Positions 1 through 7,647 are shown, numbered from the stretch's first letter. The stretch: DNA of 13,929 nucleotides from JBIOJM01 sp044450785 (GCA_044450785.1 JBIOJM010000271.1:1-13929); one strand, 5' to 3'. The notes: generated by a model from the sequence alone, not told the origin. Made by a program: numbers and translations.

Positions 1-378
1 CCTCGCCGCGACGAGTCGCGGCTCGACCCACCCTACGGCACGCTTCCGCGCCCGCCTCAGCTCGACCCGAGCCTGCTGTAAGACCGTCTCGTTGGTGGTG
101 TTCTCCCGGAGCACCAGGTCTTCGATGATGCGAAACAGCCGCTGACGCTCCTTCTCCTGGGCTTTCTCGGTCGGAAAGATATCCGGATGCGCCGACGGGT
201 CGTCCACCATCTGCGCGAAAATCACCGCCCGCGCCGCCGCCAGTGGCCGACGCGCCCACCAGAGGTGCAGCGTGCTCGGGTGACCATGGCGGATCGACTT
301 TCCCCTCGCGCTGGCCTTGTTGATCGCATCGAGGGGCAGGGCAACTTCGATGAGCTTCTTGCGGTAGGGTAGCGTCAT
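1..378 (-). CDS. DUF1156 domain DNA methylase, N-terminal 126 residues (partial, runs off the left edge)
   Basis: The minus-strand frame opens with ATG at 378 and stays open to base 1, so only the N-terminus is seen. It begins MTLPYRKKLIEVALPLDAIN, then NKASARGKSIRHGHPSTLHL and LWWARRPLAAARAVIFAQMV. This is the signature of the DUF1156 domain that starts COG1743-type adenine-specific DNA methylases, usually around 900-1000 residues. Such proteins occur in anti-phage loci (Hma-like helicase/methylase/ATPase systems and DISARM-like neighbourhoods), where they are thought to mark or sense host DNA. The catalytic methylase motifs would lie beyond the edge. I see no strong ribosome-binding site before the ATG; the start is chosen because the family begins a few residues before PYRKK. 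The gene lies 292 bases downstream of a broken COG2865 gene on the same strand. Whether it is intact outside the window cannot be judged. Confidence 0.85.
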   Translation of the reverse strand, partial: MTLPYRKKLIEVALPLDAINKASARGKSIRHGHPSTLHLWWARRPLAAARAVIFAQMVDDPSAHPDIFPTEKAQEKERQRLFRIIEDLVLRENTTNETVLQQARVELRRARKRAVGWVEPRLVAAR

Positions 379-670
379 GCAGCGGGTTCGCTTTCGTATA
401 CGGAATTGGGTCGTGATTCGGGTCGCATTGGGGTTTACAGTGGATTCTCCGCCGCAATCCGAAGATGCGTAACTCCATGAAGAATTGTGTGTTGCCGCTT
501 CCGCGTTGGAGAGGAATTGCGGCGGATTTGCGTTTTAGTGATGTTGGGGAAGACTACCGTCTGATTTCCGCAAATCACTGAAGCCGCCAAACTTGTGGAG
601 AAATCACTGTGCTGCGCCCGGCGCCGATTCTATCTCGGATTGCAGCGGAATTGCGTATTGCCGAGGCGGA
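379..670. other. Non-coding spacer upstream of the DUF1156 gene, with short inverted repeats
   Basis: No convincing gene is seen here. The stretch is less GC-rich than its surroundings and has several short repeats. CCGCCGCAAT (449-458) is inverted as ATTGCGGCGG (516-525), with a one-mismatch direct copy at 639-649. GATTTGCG (525-532) is inverted as CGCAAATC (569-576). AAATCACTG occurs twice (572-580 and 601-609). This segment should hold the promoter of the methylase gene, but I cannot assign -35 and -10 boxes. Confidence 0.5.
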
Positions 671-1737
671 TCATGGAGGCTCCTTTCCGAAAAACCAGCG
701 GCCCCCTTTTGTCCGGCCAAGATTGTAAACCTTCCCGTCGGCCTTCAACTCCCTCAGCATGGTCTGCATCTGATCCCGTGACAGCGGCTGAAATTCATGC
801 AGAAGGTCGCTCAGGTGGCTGCCAACGTCGGAATGGGCATGCAGGTAATCGAGAATCCAGGTCTTTGCCAGATCGCGGTCGACGGCTTGTGGCTTGTTGG
901 GAGCATCGTAGAGCTGGGGATTGAGATTGTACGTCGTGCCGCGTCCGCGCCCCAGGGACTGGATCAGCCTCTCCTTCTTGAGCACCTCAAACTCGTCACG
1001 ATTGCTCCGCGGGACGGGCGCGTTCCGACGAACCAGGTCCAGCACCAGATACTCGTGGGATGAGAGCGGCGGCTGCCGATCTGATTCCACGCGGGCCAGG
1101 AACTTGACGAAGCTCGCATCCTGGACATCCCCGTGTAAACGCAGAAAGACCTCATGTTCGTCGGATCGCGAGTAGTCCGGGAGCGGCTTACTGTCTCGAA
1201 CGGCCTCGACCAGCATGCGGTTTGCTCCCTGGCCGGCCCGCTCCACCAGACCACAGCGGAAAAACGATTCGGCGATCCGCCGATTGCGCGGGAACTACTT
1301 GTCGATGATGTTATCCGGGGTGATGCCGGCCGGGAATCCGCCCGGACTGACGATCTCCAGGCGACGCGGGTACTGCCGGACAAACACCGAACCGGGGTGC
1401 CGGTAATCCCGGTGGCTGACGGCATTCAGGATGGCTTCACGCACGGAAACTTCCCGGAAGGTCTCGATGGCGTGCATGACGAAGCCTTCCAGGTAATGCT
1501 GCTTGTCATTCCGCAGGTTGATCGTTTGCCACAGCTTGTCAAAGAACGTGAGAAAGCCCTGGCGGTATTCGTCGCGTTGATTCGCCGGACCCGGTGCTTC
1601 CGAGGATCGGTACTCGAAGACCACCTCAGCCTGGGCGAGAAACCTGCCGAGCGATTTCGGTCTCCCCAAAAGGATCAAGGCGGCATACGTGATGCCCTCC
1701 GGCGTGATGAGGTCCGCGTCCGCAAGCAATTGTTCGA
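671..1737 (-). pseudogene. COG2865-type ATP-binding (HATPase) regulator, 5'-truncated by Tn3 and carrying an amber stop
   Basis: Two frame segments belong to one gene. The first (1737 to 1298) contains LEQLLADADLITPEGITYAA, YRSSEAPGP and REAILNAVSHRDYRHPGS, followed by LEIVSPGGFPAGITPDNIID. The latter two are the N-box and the Gly-rich lid of the HATPase_c_4 domain found in COG2865 (AlbA_2/RecG-like) proteins. After a TAG at 1295-1297 the same frame continues with FPRNRRIAESFFRCGLVERA, GQGANRM and a C-terminal winged-helix-like tail ending FGKEPP at 671. Relatives have a Gln near the TAG position, so a CAG-to-TAG change is the simplest explanation. The N-terminal AlbA_2 DNA-binding domain is missing because the Tn3 terminal repeat abuts codon LEQLL exactly. 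COG2865 genes often travel in defence islands; their biochemical role is poorly known. Read-through or re-initiation at 1246 could give a C-terminal piece, but I call it dead. Confidence 0.85.
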
Positions 1738-1775
1738 GGGGTCCGACAATCATCGGAACAGAAAGTCGGGTTAAG
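1738..1775 (-). repeat. 38-bp terminal inverted repeat of the Tn3-family element (tnpA-3' end)
   Basis: On the plus strand this runs from GGGGTCCGACAATC to the closing GTCGGGTTAAG. It has the length (38 bp) and edges (GGGGTC at the outer end, TTAAG at the inner end) of classical Tn3-family repeats. The tnpA stop codon lies inside it (1771-1773), as in many Tn3 elements. The outer edge meets the COG2865 pseudogene at 1737/1738. The expected mate was not found at higher coordinates. Confidence 0.88.
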
Positions 1776-4700
1776 CCGCGTTCGGCCCGACCTTGCTCCC
1801 TGCGTCCTCCGGGTTGTGGAACGGTCGCAACTCGCCGCGGGCGACGGATTCCGACAGCGCGAATGAGTATCTTCCCAAGAAATTGATGTTCTCGTGCCCC
1901 AAGGGTGAGAGGCGGGCGACATCCTCGGGTTTCGTCTCGACGTCCTGGCGACGCAGATGGGCGAGCGCCGCGTCCATGTACAGGGTGTTCCAGAGCACCA
2001 CCACGTTGACGACCAGTCCCAACGCTCCGAGTTGGTCTTCCTGGCCCTCGCGATAGCGTTGGCGGACTTCGCCGCGCTGGCCATGGAAGATCGCCCGGGC
2101 CACGCCGTGGCGACTCTCCCCACGGTTCAACTGTGTGAGGATGCGCCGGCGGTAAGTCTCGTCGTCAAGGTAGGACAGCAGGTAGAGCGTCTTGGCCACC
2201 CGCCCCAACTCGCCGATCGCCCGCGTCAGGGTCGAGGGACGGCTGCTCCGCAGCAGCGAGCCGATCAACTCCGAGGCGCTTATGGTCCCCCGAGCCAACG
2301 ACCCCGCCACCCGTAGCATATCGTCCCAGTTCCGGGCGATCAGCTCGGTGTTGACTCGGTGCCGCGCTAGACCGTTCATCGCCCCGTGGTTGGCGGCGGG
2401 GTCCATGCGCCAGAACCGGGCCTCGCCGACGTCGGCCAGCCTGGGGCTAAACTGGTAGCCCAGAAGCCAAAACAGGCCGAAGACCACGTCGCTGGCCCCT
2501 GCCGTATCGCTCATGATTTCCAGAGGACGCAAGCTCGTCTGTTGTTCCAACAAGCCTTCCAGAATGAACAGAGAGTCGCGGAGCGTGCCGGGGATCACGA
2601 TGGCGTGGAACCCGGTGAACTGGTCGGAGGTGAAGTTGTAATAGGTGATCCCTCGGCCGGCCCCGAAGTACTTGCTGTTAGGCCCGGCGTTGACGGTGCG
2701 GACCGGTACCACGAAACGCAGGCCGTCGGCCGAGGCGACCTCTCCCCCGCCCCAGGTCCCCACCAGCGGGACTTTGGTTTGGGCATCGACCAGGAGAGCG
2801 TTGGCGCGGATCAAGGTCTCGGCCCGGATGTAATTTTGCTGGACCCAGGCGAGTCGACCGCGGGTCAGGGCTGATACCTCGGGGCGGATCAGCGGCTCCA
2901 ACCCGATGTTGCAGGCCTCGGCCAGCAGCACCGCGCAAACGCTGACCGCCAGATCGGTCACGCGGGCCTCGGCCTCGCTGACGTGGGTGAACGCCTCGGC
3001 GAAGTTGGTCCTGGCCTGAATTTCCAGGAGGACGTCCGGCAGGTCCACACGTGGGAGCAAATCAGCCACTGCCTGACGGAGCGTCCACAGGCCGGCGGGT
3101 TCGTCCAGTTTGTCCAGCGGGGTCAGTGTCAGCGAGTCACGCCCCGCGACGACCTCGTTGCGGACGGCCTCGTTGGCCGGGAGATTGTCGGCGGTCCGTC
3201 GATAGGCGTCGTCGAGCTGGCGGCGGAGTGATTCCAGTTCGGCGGCGGCGGTCGCCTGGCGACCCAAACTGAGACAGACCTGGGACCGGGCCGCTTCCCA
3301 CTCCGTCCCCTGCAAGAGCTTGGCTCGAGGGTCGCCCCAGCGTTCGCTACGTTCGACGAACACGTCGCGACGGCGGAGGCCGTCCTGGAGCCGCTGTAGC
3401 ACGCATAGGCTGTAGGCGCGGCGGTCGATCGTCCGGTCCGGACCGATCACAAATCGCCGCCAGGCGCGCGACACCACGTCCAAGGGGGCTTGTGAGAGAT
3501 CGGGCTCGCGTTGATCTTCCCAGGCGGCCATGACGCTTAGCGCCTGCGTCAGCGGCCGGCCGGCTTGGGTGCCCTGAAACGCGACAGTCCGGAGCACGTA
3601 GGGCCAAAAGCGGCGGACGCGACGGTAACGATCGAGCAGTTCGCTCTGGTAGTCATCTTCCGGGGGCCGCGCCAGCCTCTCGACCAAGGCCACCGCCTCC
3701 GCGAGCTTGGGCCTGGGGACGCGGGCGAAGGCCAAGGATCGCACCTGGGCTGAGCTACAAGCCTCGTCGAGCAGGACGGTGCAGACGTCGCGGAGTTGCA
3801 AAGCGGCCGTATCCAGATCACCGAGGGTGCGAAGTCGTTCCTTTTCTCCAGCGAGCCTGGCCTGGGCCAGCAGATCCGTGATGATCAAGTCCAGTAGGTC
3901 CAAGGCGTCGTCCAACGCCGTCGCCTCGAAGGCCCGGGCAAAGGCCAGCAGGGTGGCGACCCGCCGGTCCGAGGGCATCCGCGCGATCACCGCCGCCCAG
4001 GACGTGGCGGCATGACGGGCCAGAGCTTTGAGCCGACCCGCGGGTATCCGCGATAGGTTGAGTTCCGCGACGCCCAGGGCGCGGATCTCTTCGAGCCGCC
4101 TCAGGGCGGCGATCAGACTCGGACCGCTCACCCGGGTCGGCGTACGGCGAAGCCGGTCCAGATGGCTCTGGCGGCCGCCTTCGGGCACGACCAGCAAGGC
4201 CTCCAGCCGTTCGCGCTGCCTGGCGTTCGGGGCGTTGGCGAGGACACGCCAGAGGCGGGCCGCCGCCCGATCACGCGCCTGGGCGACCTCGCGTGCCAGG
4301 ACGGTGACGCCCGGCAACAAGACCTTGCGCTCGACCAGCCAGGCCGTCGCCAGGTCGAACAGCAGGCTGGGCCGCTCGGCGCTGACCCAGGCGCGGGCAT
4401 AGAGCCAGCGGATCAGACGGGAATGGCCGGGCTGGTCGGAGAAATCTCGGTAACCATAGGCCGCCTTGATCTCATTGACATGGTCCCAGTGGGTCTCGCC
4501 GACGCCGTAGCGTCTCAGGCACGTGAGGTCGGTGATCGCCAACTGCCTGGCGACATGGGCGACGACAGCGCAAGGGACCTCGGTGGGAGTGTCGAGGAAC
4601 GTCCCCAGGAACCGGACCGTTCCCAGTTGCAGGGCAAAGCCCAGCCGGTTGTGATCGCCGCGCCGCGTCGCCAACACCGCGCGATCGGCGTCGTCGAGAC

Positions 4701-4791
4701 GGAAGTAGCGACCGAGTTGGGCGGGCGAGGGTTCGGCAGCGTAGCGGCCGTATTTCCTCTGCTGCTCCGAGGTCAGAAAATCGACGGGCAT
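1771..4791 (-). CDS. tnpA: Tn3-family DDE transposase TnpA
   Basis: A 1006-residue protein, full length for the family. It catalyses replicative transposition by cutting at the 38-bp ends. The N-terminus MPVDFLTSEQQRKYGRY and the following region match the DUF4158 DNA-binding domain of Tn3 transposases; the C-terminal third is the DDE_Tnp_Tn3 catalytic domain. Likely catalytic residues are the Asp in ASADGLRF (about residue 689), the Asp in EIMSDTAGASDVVFG (about 762) and a Glu in YREGQEDQLGALGLVVN (about 915-918), followed by VVLWNTLYMD. The frame is open further upstream to 5055, but those residues are Arg/Ser-rich shadow sequence of the recombinase gene, so the ATG at 4791 is preferred. 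The stop lies inside the terminal repeat. The protein looks intact, but its element has lost the other end. Confidence 0.93.
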   Translation of the reverse strand: MPVDFLTSEQQRKYGRYAAEPSPAQLGRYFRLDDADRAVLATRRGDHNRLGFALQLGTVRFLGTFLDTPTEVPCAVVAHVARQLAITDLTCLRRYGVGETHWDHVNEIKAAYGYRDFSDQPGHSRLIRWLYARAWVSAERPSLLFDLATAWLVERKVLLPGVTVLAREVAQARDRAAARLWRVLANAPNARQRERLEALLVVPEGGRQSHLDRLRRTPTRVSGPSLIAALRRLEEIRALGVAELNLSRIPAGRLKALARHAATSWAAVIARMPSDRRVATLLAFARAFEATALDDALDLLDLIITDLLAQARLAGEKERLRTLGDLDTAALQLRDVCTVLLDEACSSAQVRSLAFARVPRPKLAEAVALVERLARPPEDDYQSELLDRYRRVRRFWPYVLRTVAFQGTQAGRPLTQALSVMAAWEDQREPDLSQAPLDVVSRAWRRFVIGPDRTIDRRAYSLCVLQRLQDGLRRRDVFVERSERWGDPRAKLLQGTEWEAARSQVCLSLGRQATAAAELESLRRQLDDAYRRTADNLPANEAVRNEVVAGRDSLTLTPLDKLDEPAGLWTLRQAVADLLPRVDLPDVLLEIQARTNFAEAFTHVSEAEARVTDLAVSVCAVLLAEACNIGLEPLIRPEVSALTRGRLAWVQQNYIRAETLIRANALLVDAQTKVPLVGTWGGGEVASADGLRFVVPVRTVNAGPNSKYFGAGRGITYYNFTSDQFTGFHAIVIPGTLRDSLFILEGLLEQQTSLRPLEIMSDTAGASDVVFGLFWLLGYQFSPRLADVGEARFWRMDPAANHGAMNGLARHRVNTELIARNWDDMLRVAGSLARGTISASELIGSLLRSSRPSTLTRAIGELGRVAKTLYLLSYLDDETYRRRILTQLNRGESRHGVARAIFHGQRGEVRQRYREGQEDQLGALGLVVNVVVLWNTLYMDAALAHLRRQDVETKPEDVARLSPLGHENINFLGRYSFALSESVARGELRPFHNPEDAGSKVGPNAA

Positions 4792-4879
4792 CCGGGCTCC
4801 TTCGGTTCCGGTGGCAACGGAGCGGATAACAGACCCGGGGCCATCGAGTTTGCTGGACGGCCGCTCCTCTGGTTCGTCC

Positions 4880-5074
4880 TCACCACTTCCGCTCGAACTC
4901 CTCCTGGATGTGGGTGTCGGTGAAATTGAGGTAGATGGCCGTCGTCTGGAGCCGGTCGTGGCCCAGGATCTTCTGGACCGTCGCCAAGCTGATGCCCTTC
5001 TGCAAGGCTGTTGTGGCGAAGGTATGCCGAAGCACATGCGAATCACGCACTCCAACTGCTGGGTGCTGGTACAA
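4880..5074 (-). pseudogene. Tyrosine recombinase, C-terminal fragment only
   Basis: About 64 residues of the C-terminal catalytic core of a phage-integrase-type (tyrosine) recombinase. Visible are the HVLRHTFATTALQ box (second catalytic Arg with its His), the KILGH box and the nucleophile Tyr in TTAIYLNFTDTHIQEEF. The N-terminal arm-binding domain, first catalytic Arg and Lys are absent. The frame is closed by TAG at 5102-5104, and sequence before VRDSHVLRH is not recognisable, so the gene was cut 5' of this box. It ends 88 bases before tnpA on the same strand, which suggests it was the element's own co-integrate resolvase. The TTG at 5074 is only the first start-like codon and is not a real start. 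Confidence 0.85.
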
Positions 5075-5201
5075 TATTGCTATATGTTTCGGAGAGGCCT
5101 TCTATTTCCTCCGCTGGCCCGTCATGATCAGTATTTAGGTTGAATCCTCTTCGCACGTCAGCGAATCTTCAGTTCCCCCGTCATCGATCGCAAAGCCAAG
5201 G

Positions 5202-6473
5202 TCACGGGGCGGCTACACGCTTCCGCCCGCCAGCGAGTGTCTTGGCGAGTACGACAATAGCCACGGCGGCCACCAGGAGTCCGATCCCCACCAGAGGCCG
5301 GTAGGCGATCCACGCCAGGGCGATGGTAACGAGCGTGAAGAAGGCCGCGATCAGTCCGGCCGTGATGGCGACTCCCATCCCGAGAAGATTACCCAGAAGG
5401 GGCACCACATCGGCCACGGTCACCAGCGGATTAAGCAGCAACCCGATCCCGAGGGCCATGAGAATATAGCCGGCAAGGCGCAGCATCCACTTGAGCATGG
5501 CGTTCTCGCGTTCCATCACGTGCACCATCCCCTGGGCGTCAACCGTCCCGGTTATCAGCCGCTCGACGTCGGTACCGGAGTGGGACCGCCATGGGGCGAA
5601 GGTTTGGCCTGACTGCTTGGCCAGGATGCTGACCACGGCCGGCTTGACCACGCGGAACTGGATCCGAAGATCGCCAACCTGAGGCGATCCTGGGTCGTTC
5701 CCCACGTAAAGCCGGCCTGCGTCCAGTTTGACCTCTTTCCGCACGTCCTCGGGCATCCTGGCCAGATCGTCATTAGAGATCGGCAAGTCCTCGAACTGAT
5801 TGAGCTGTCGCACCAGGCCGGGCGAAAGCGTAAAGGCTCCGAGTGCGACCTTGGCCGCCACCTTCTCTTCATTGGGGAACTTCGGCTGCGCGGGGTTCTG
5901 GTGCCCCTCGGGATGCTTGAAGTTTCTGGAATCCTGGACATCCCCGGCGCCCCCGGCACCTCCGACACCCTTGACTTGGTCCCCCGATTGGACATGGAAC
6001 TCAAACTGCTTGGAACCGCTCGAATTCTGGGGATCCCCCGACCATCCCTTGTCATAGGTGTAGGTCGTGACCGTTTCCGTGCCGCCGCCGAGCTTCTTTT
6101 TGGTCTCGGACTGCTGGTGCTCGCGCCACTGGTACATTGACACGCGTCGGGCCAGCTTGATCCCTTTGGTTGCGACGTTGAAGACGGTATCCGTGAGGGT
6201 TTCGTCTGACGTGGCCTGAACGGTGATGTGGACCGGTTTGTCATTGTTGGCCGGATCCACCCGGTCGGCCTCCACCGAAACGACCTCATGTCCCAGTTCC
6301 TGGAGCCCCCGGGCGGTCCGTATGGTCCGTCCTTCGTTCCACCACAGGAGCGGAAAGGCCAAGACAAAAAGGATCAACCCGAAGATCACCCCCTTGATCG
6401 ACTCTCCCAGCCGCCCTAGCCACGATTGGCTCGATACCTCGGAAAACGAATCCTGTGAACCAAACGACATCAT
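5202..6473 (-). CDS. TMEM43/LUMA-family membrane protein
   Basis: A 423-residue protein. The N-terminus has a hydrophobic segment (about residues 29-47, GVIFGLILFVLAFPLLWWNE) followed by EGRTIRTARGLQELG, the start of the TMEM43 family (PF07787). Family features include ETLTDTVF, the MYQWREHQ box and LGGGTETVTTYTYDKGWS. A large soluble domain follows and then a C-terminal block of about four membrane helices (roughly 330-410). The family's biochemical role in bacteria is unknown; eukaryotic homologues sit in inner nuclear/ER membrane. A Gly/Ala-rich stretch (VKGVGGAGGAGDV) lies inside the soluble domain. ATG at 6473 is chosen because GAGG lies six bases upstream; the adjacent ATG at 6470 is possible, and the open frame to 6578 has no better site. 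It stands alone, between the Tn3 remnant and the IS remnant, with no obvious partner. Confidence 0.85.
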   Translation of the reverse strand: MMSFGSQDSFSEVSSQSWLGRLGESIKGVIFGLILFVLAFPLLWWNEGRTIRTARGLQELGHEVVSVEADRVDPANNDKPVHITVQATSDETLTDTVFNVATKGIKLARRVSMYQWREHQQSETKKKLGGGTETVTTYTYDKGWSGDPQNSSGSKQFEFHVQSGDQVKGVGGAGGAGDVQDSRNFKHPEGHQNPAQPKFPNEEKVAAKVALGAFTLSPGLVRQLNQFEDLPISNDDLARMPEDVRKEVKLDAGRLYVGNDPGSPQVGDLRIQFRVVKPAVVSILAKQSGQTFAPWRSHSGTDVERLITGTVDAQGMVHVMERENAMLKWMLRLAGYILMALGIGLLLNPLVTVADVVPLLGNLLGMGVAITAGLIAAFFTLVTIALAWIAYRPLVGIGLLVAAVAIVVLAKTLAGGRKRVAAP

Positions 6474-6789
6474 GATTTGCCTCGTTTTGCGTTGATACGA
6501 ATTTCGTCCGCGAGTCCGATCGGTGGAAAAAGCTCGCCGAGTGAGCGCCGGCCCATCCTGGCCTGGAGCGGTTTTCACAAGGGTGGCTCACGTACCATAC
6601 TAGCCCGAAGCGTCATCGAAGTAGTTGAACCAGAAATCCTGAGCGTGGCCAACATAATCGATGTGAAATCCGCGGATTCTGATCAACTTAATTGAGGTCT
6701 CGGCGATAACCACTATCAATTAGCGTGATCGAGCGAGTGCCTTCGCATCGCGTGTCCTCTTTGAATGTCCTCGTTCCAAGGAGCACACC
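6474..6789. other. Divergent intergenic region between the TMEM43 gene and the IS accessory gene
   Basis: No gene is seen here. The segment must hold the promoters of the TMEM43-like gene (minus) and of the IS accessory gene (plus). It contains a 12-bp perfect palindrome AATCCGCGGATT (6667-6678), the oppositely facing 15-bp sites at 6681-6695 and 6716-6730, and AAGGAG six bases before the ATG at 6790. It is richer in A+T near 6640-6725 than the flanking genes. Confidence 0.55.
6681..6730. repeat. Inverted pair of 15-bp TCAATTAnnnTGATC sites (putative transposase-binding end)
   Basis: TCAATTAAGTTGATC lies on the minus strand at 6681-6695 and TCAATTAGCGTGATC on the plus strand at 6716-6730. 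The same motif recurs twice at 11560-11598. Repeated short sites just outside a transposition gene are typical of the ends of Mu/Tn7/Tn552-type elements. Here they lie 60-110 bases before the IS accessory gene, so I infer the left end of that element. The exact terminus and target duplication cannot be placed. Confidence 0.5.
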
Positions 6790-7374
6790 ATGATAGGGCA
6801 TGAGTTGCATCGAAGTGGGAGTTTCTGGTCGTTCCTGTTGTCGATTGACAAGGACCTGGCCGATTCTGCTCGGCAGAAAGGATGCTCGTGCGGTGGTCGC
6901 CTCCACTGCGCCAACTACCCGCGGGCACCGCGGGGCGGGCCGGATCATCTGCCGGAGGAGTATCGCTGCCGGTTCAGCTTCTGCTGCGATCGCGATGGAT
7001 GCAGGAAGAGGTTGACACCGCCGTCGGTGCGATTTCTCGGCAGAAAGGTCTACCTCGGTGCCGTGGTGATCTTGATCAGCGCCATGAGGCAAGGTCCAAC
7101 GCCGCGCCGGGCCCGCGAGCTTTCGACGCTGCTTGGTGTTGACCGGGCGACCATCGCGCGATGGCAGGCCTTCTGGCGCGACCACGTTCCGCAGACGCCT
7201 TTCTGGAAACTGGCACGGGCTCGCCTCGTGCCAGTTGTTGAAATCGTCGTTTTGCCTCTGTCGCTGCTGGAAGCGTTCCATCGCACCAAAGATCCCTGCC
7301 AGGACTGGGGGTATCTCTTGCGATTTCTGTCGCCGCTTTCGGTCCCGAGCAGTCCGCTGATCAAGATGACGTGA
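6790..7374 (+). CDS. IS-associated zinc-ribbon/helix-turn-helix accessory protein (DUF6431-like)
   Basis: A 194-residue protein. The N-terminal part has a Cys-rich cluster (GCSCGGRLHCANYPR, then FSFCCDRDGCRKR) that looks like a zinc ribbon. The conserved PPSVRFLGRKVYLGAVVILI follows, and then a helix-turn-helix (RARELSTLLGVDRATIARWQ, residues about 105-125) ending in an aromatic-rich segment with TPFWKLARARLV. I recognise this as the short first gene of a multi-gene insertion element frequent in planctomycetes and other environmental bacteria, normally followed by a DDE transposase gene and often an ATPase gene. It probably binds element DNA rather than cutting it. The AAGGAG ribosome-binding site sits six bases before the ATG. 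The downstream transposase gene is reduced to a stub at 7452, so this is an orphan. The family label is from memory and less certain than the mobile-element assignment. Confidence 0.62.
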   Translation: MIGHELHRSGSFWSFLLSIDKDLADSARQKGCSCGGRLHCANYPRAPRGGPDHLPEEYRCRFSFCCDRDGCRKRLTPPSVRFLGRKVYLGAVVILISAMRQGPTPRRARELSTLLGVDRATIARWQAFWRDHVPQTPFWKLARARLVPVVEIVVLPLSLLEAFHRTKDPCQDWGYLLRFLSPLSVPSSPLIKMT

Positions 7375-7451
7375 TGGTCGACGATCACCCGCAGAGGATG
7401 CATCGTCTCCGCTTTCGATCAGCGGCGAGCATCGACTCAGGAGGAGATTTT

Positions 7452-7481
7452 ATGCTGTCGAAGGACATGAAAAGAGCTTAG
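7452..7481 (+). pseudogene. Start stub of the second IS gene (probable DDE transposase), stopped after nine codons
   Basis: A strong ribosome-binding site (AGGAGGAG at 7439-7446) precedes ATG at 7452, which reads MLSKDMKRA and stops at TAG. In related elements the gene following the zinc-ribbon/HTH protein begins with a similar short charged peptide and goes on to a DDE transposase. Here the sequence after the stop does not resemble one. Excellent initiation signals on a nine-codon frame suggest the 5' end of a gene whose body was deleted, rather than a real peptide gene. Confidence 0.45.
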
Positions 7482-7603
7482 AAGCGTTCCGACTGGGTAG
7501 ACCTGGTGCCCGCGGAACGGACCCTGCTGGAACGGCTCGTACCGAGACGTTCGACCCTGCGCAGTGACCGGCGGCCTGGAAACAGAGCGGCCTCGCCAAG
7601 TCA

Positions 7604-7647
7604 TTCCCCGTTCCTCATAGACTGTCAGGGAACGGAACGTTCGTTCC
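7604..7647. repeat. GTTCC/GGAAC hairpin, copy A (upstream of the kinase)
   Basis: TTCCCCGTTCC (7604-7614) and GGGAACGGAACG (7628-7639) form a stem with a CC bulge around a 13-base loop. GGAACGTTCGTTCC (7634-7647) forms a second, smaller hairpin. The same two stem strings occur identically at 11454-11493 downstream of the kinase, with a different loop. There is no T-run after the stem, so a classical intrinsic terminator is not supported. Confidence 0.6.

Larger units (their letters stand above)
1738..5101 (-). mobile_element. Tn3-family transposon, left-truncated, with tyrosine recombinase remnant and transposase
   Basis: The element consists of one 38-bp terminal repeat (1738-1775), an intact transposase gene and, upstream on the same strand, the C-terminal remnant of a tyrosine recombinase. 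This recombinase-then-transposase order on one strand recalls Tn3 elements that use a tyrosine recombinase (TnpI-like) as resolvase. No second terminal repeat is visible at higher coordinates, and the missing N-terminal half of the interrupted COG2865 gene does not reappear there. The distal part has therefore been deleted, and the upper boundary near 5101 is only where recombinase-like sequence stops. Without a partner end the element cannot move by itself. Confidence 0.8.

Noticed and set aside
1154..1774. Plus-strand 206-codon open frame opposite the COG2865 gene
   Set aside because: It is antisense to a well-conserved HATPase-type frame and reads as no known family; a GC-rich shadow.
4162..4923. 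Plus-strand 253-codon open frame opposite tnpA
   Set aside because: It lies antisense to the conserved transposase N-terminal half and has no recognisable motifs.
4792..5055. Upstream 88-codon extension of the transposase frame
   Set aside because: The extension is Arg/Ser-rich and overlaps the real recombinase frame. Tn3 transposases begin near MPVDFLTSEQQ, so the start is at 4791.
5125..5150. Possible extra copy of the 15-bp site near GATCAGTATTTAGGTTGA
   Set aside because: Only the outer bases match and the length differs from the consensus; it may be chance.
6688..7281. Minus-strand 197-codon open frame opposite the IS accessory gene
   Set aside because: The plus-strand frame has Cys clusters, an HTH and a good ribosome-binding site; the minus frame has none of these.
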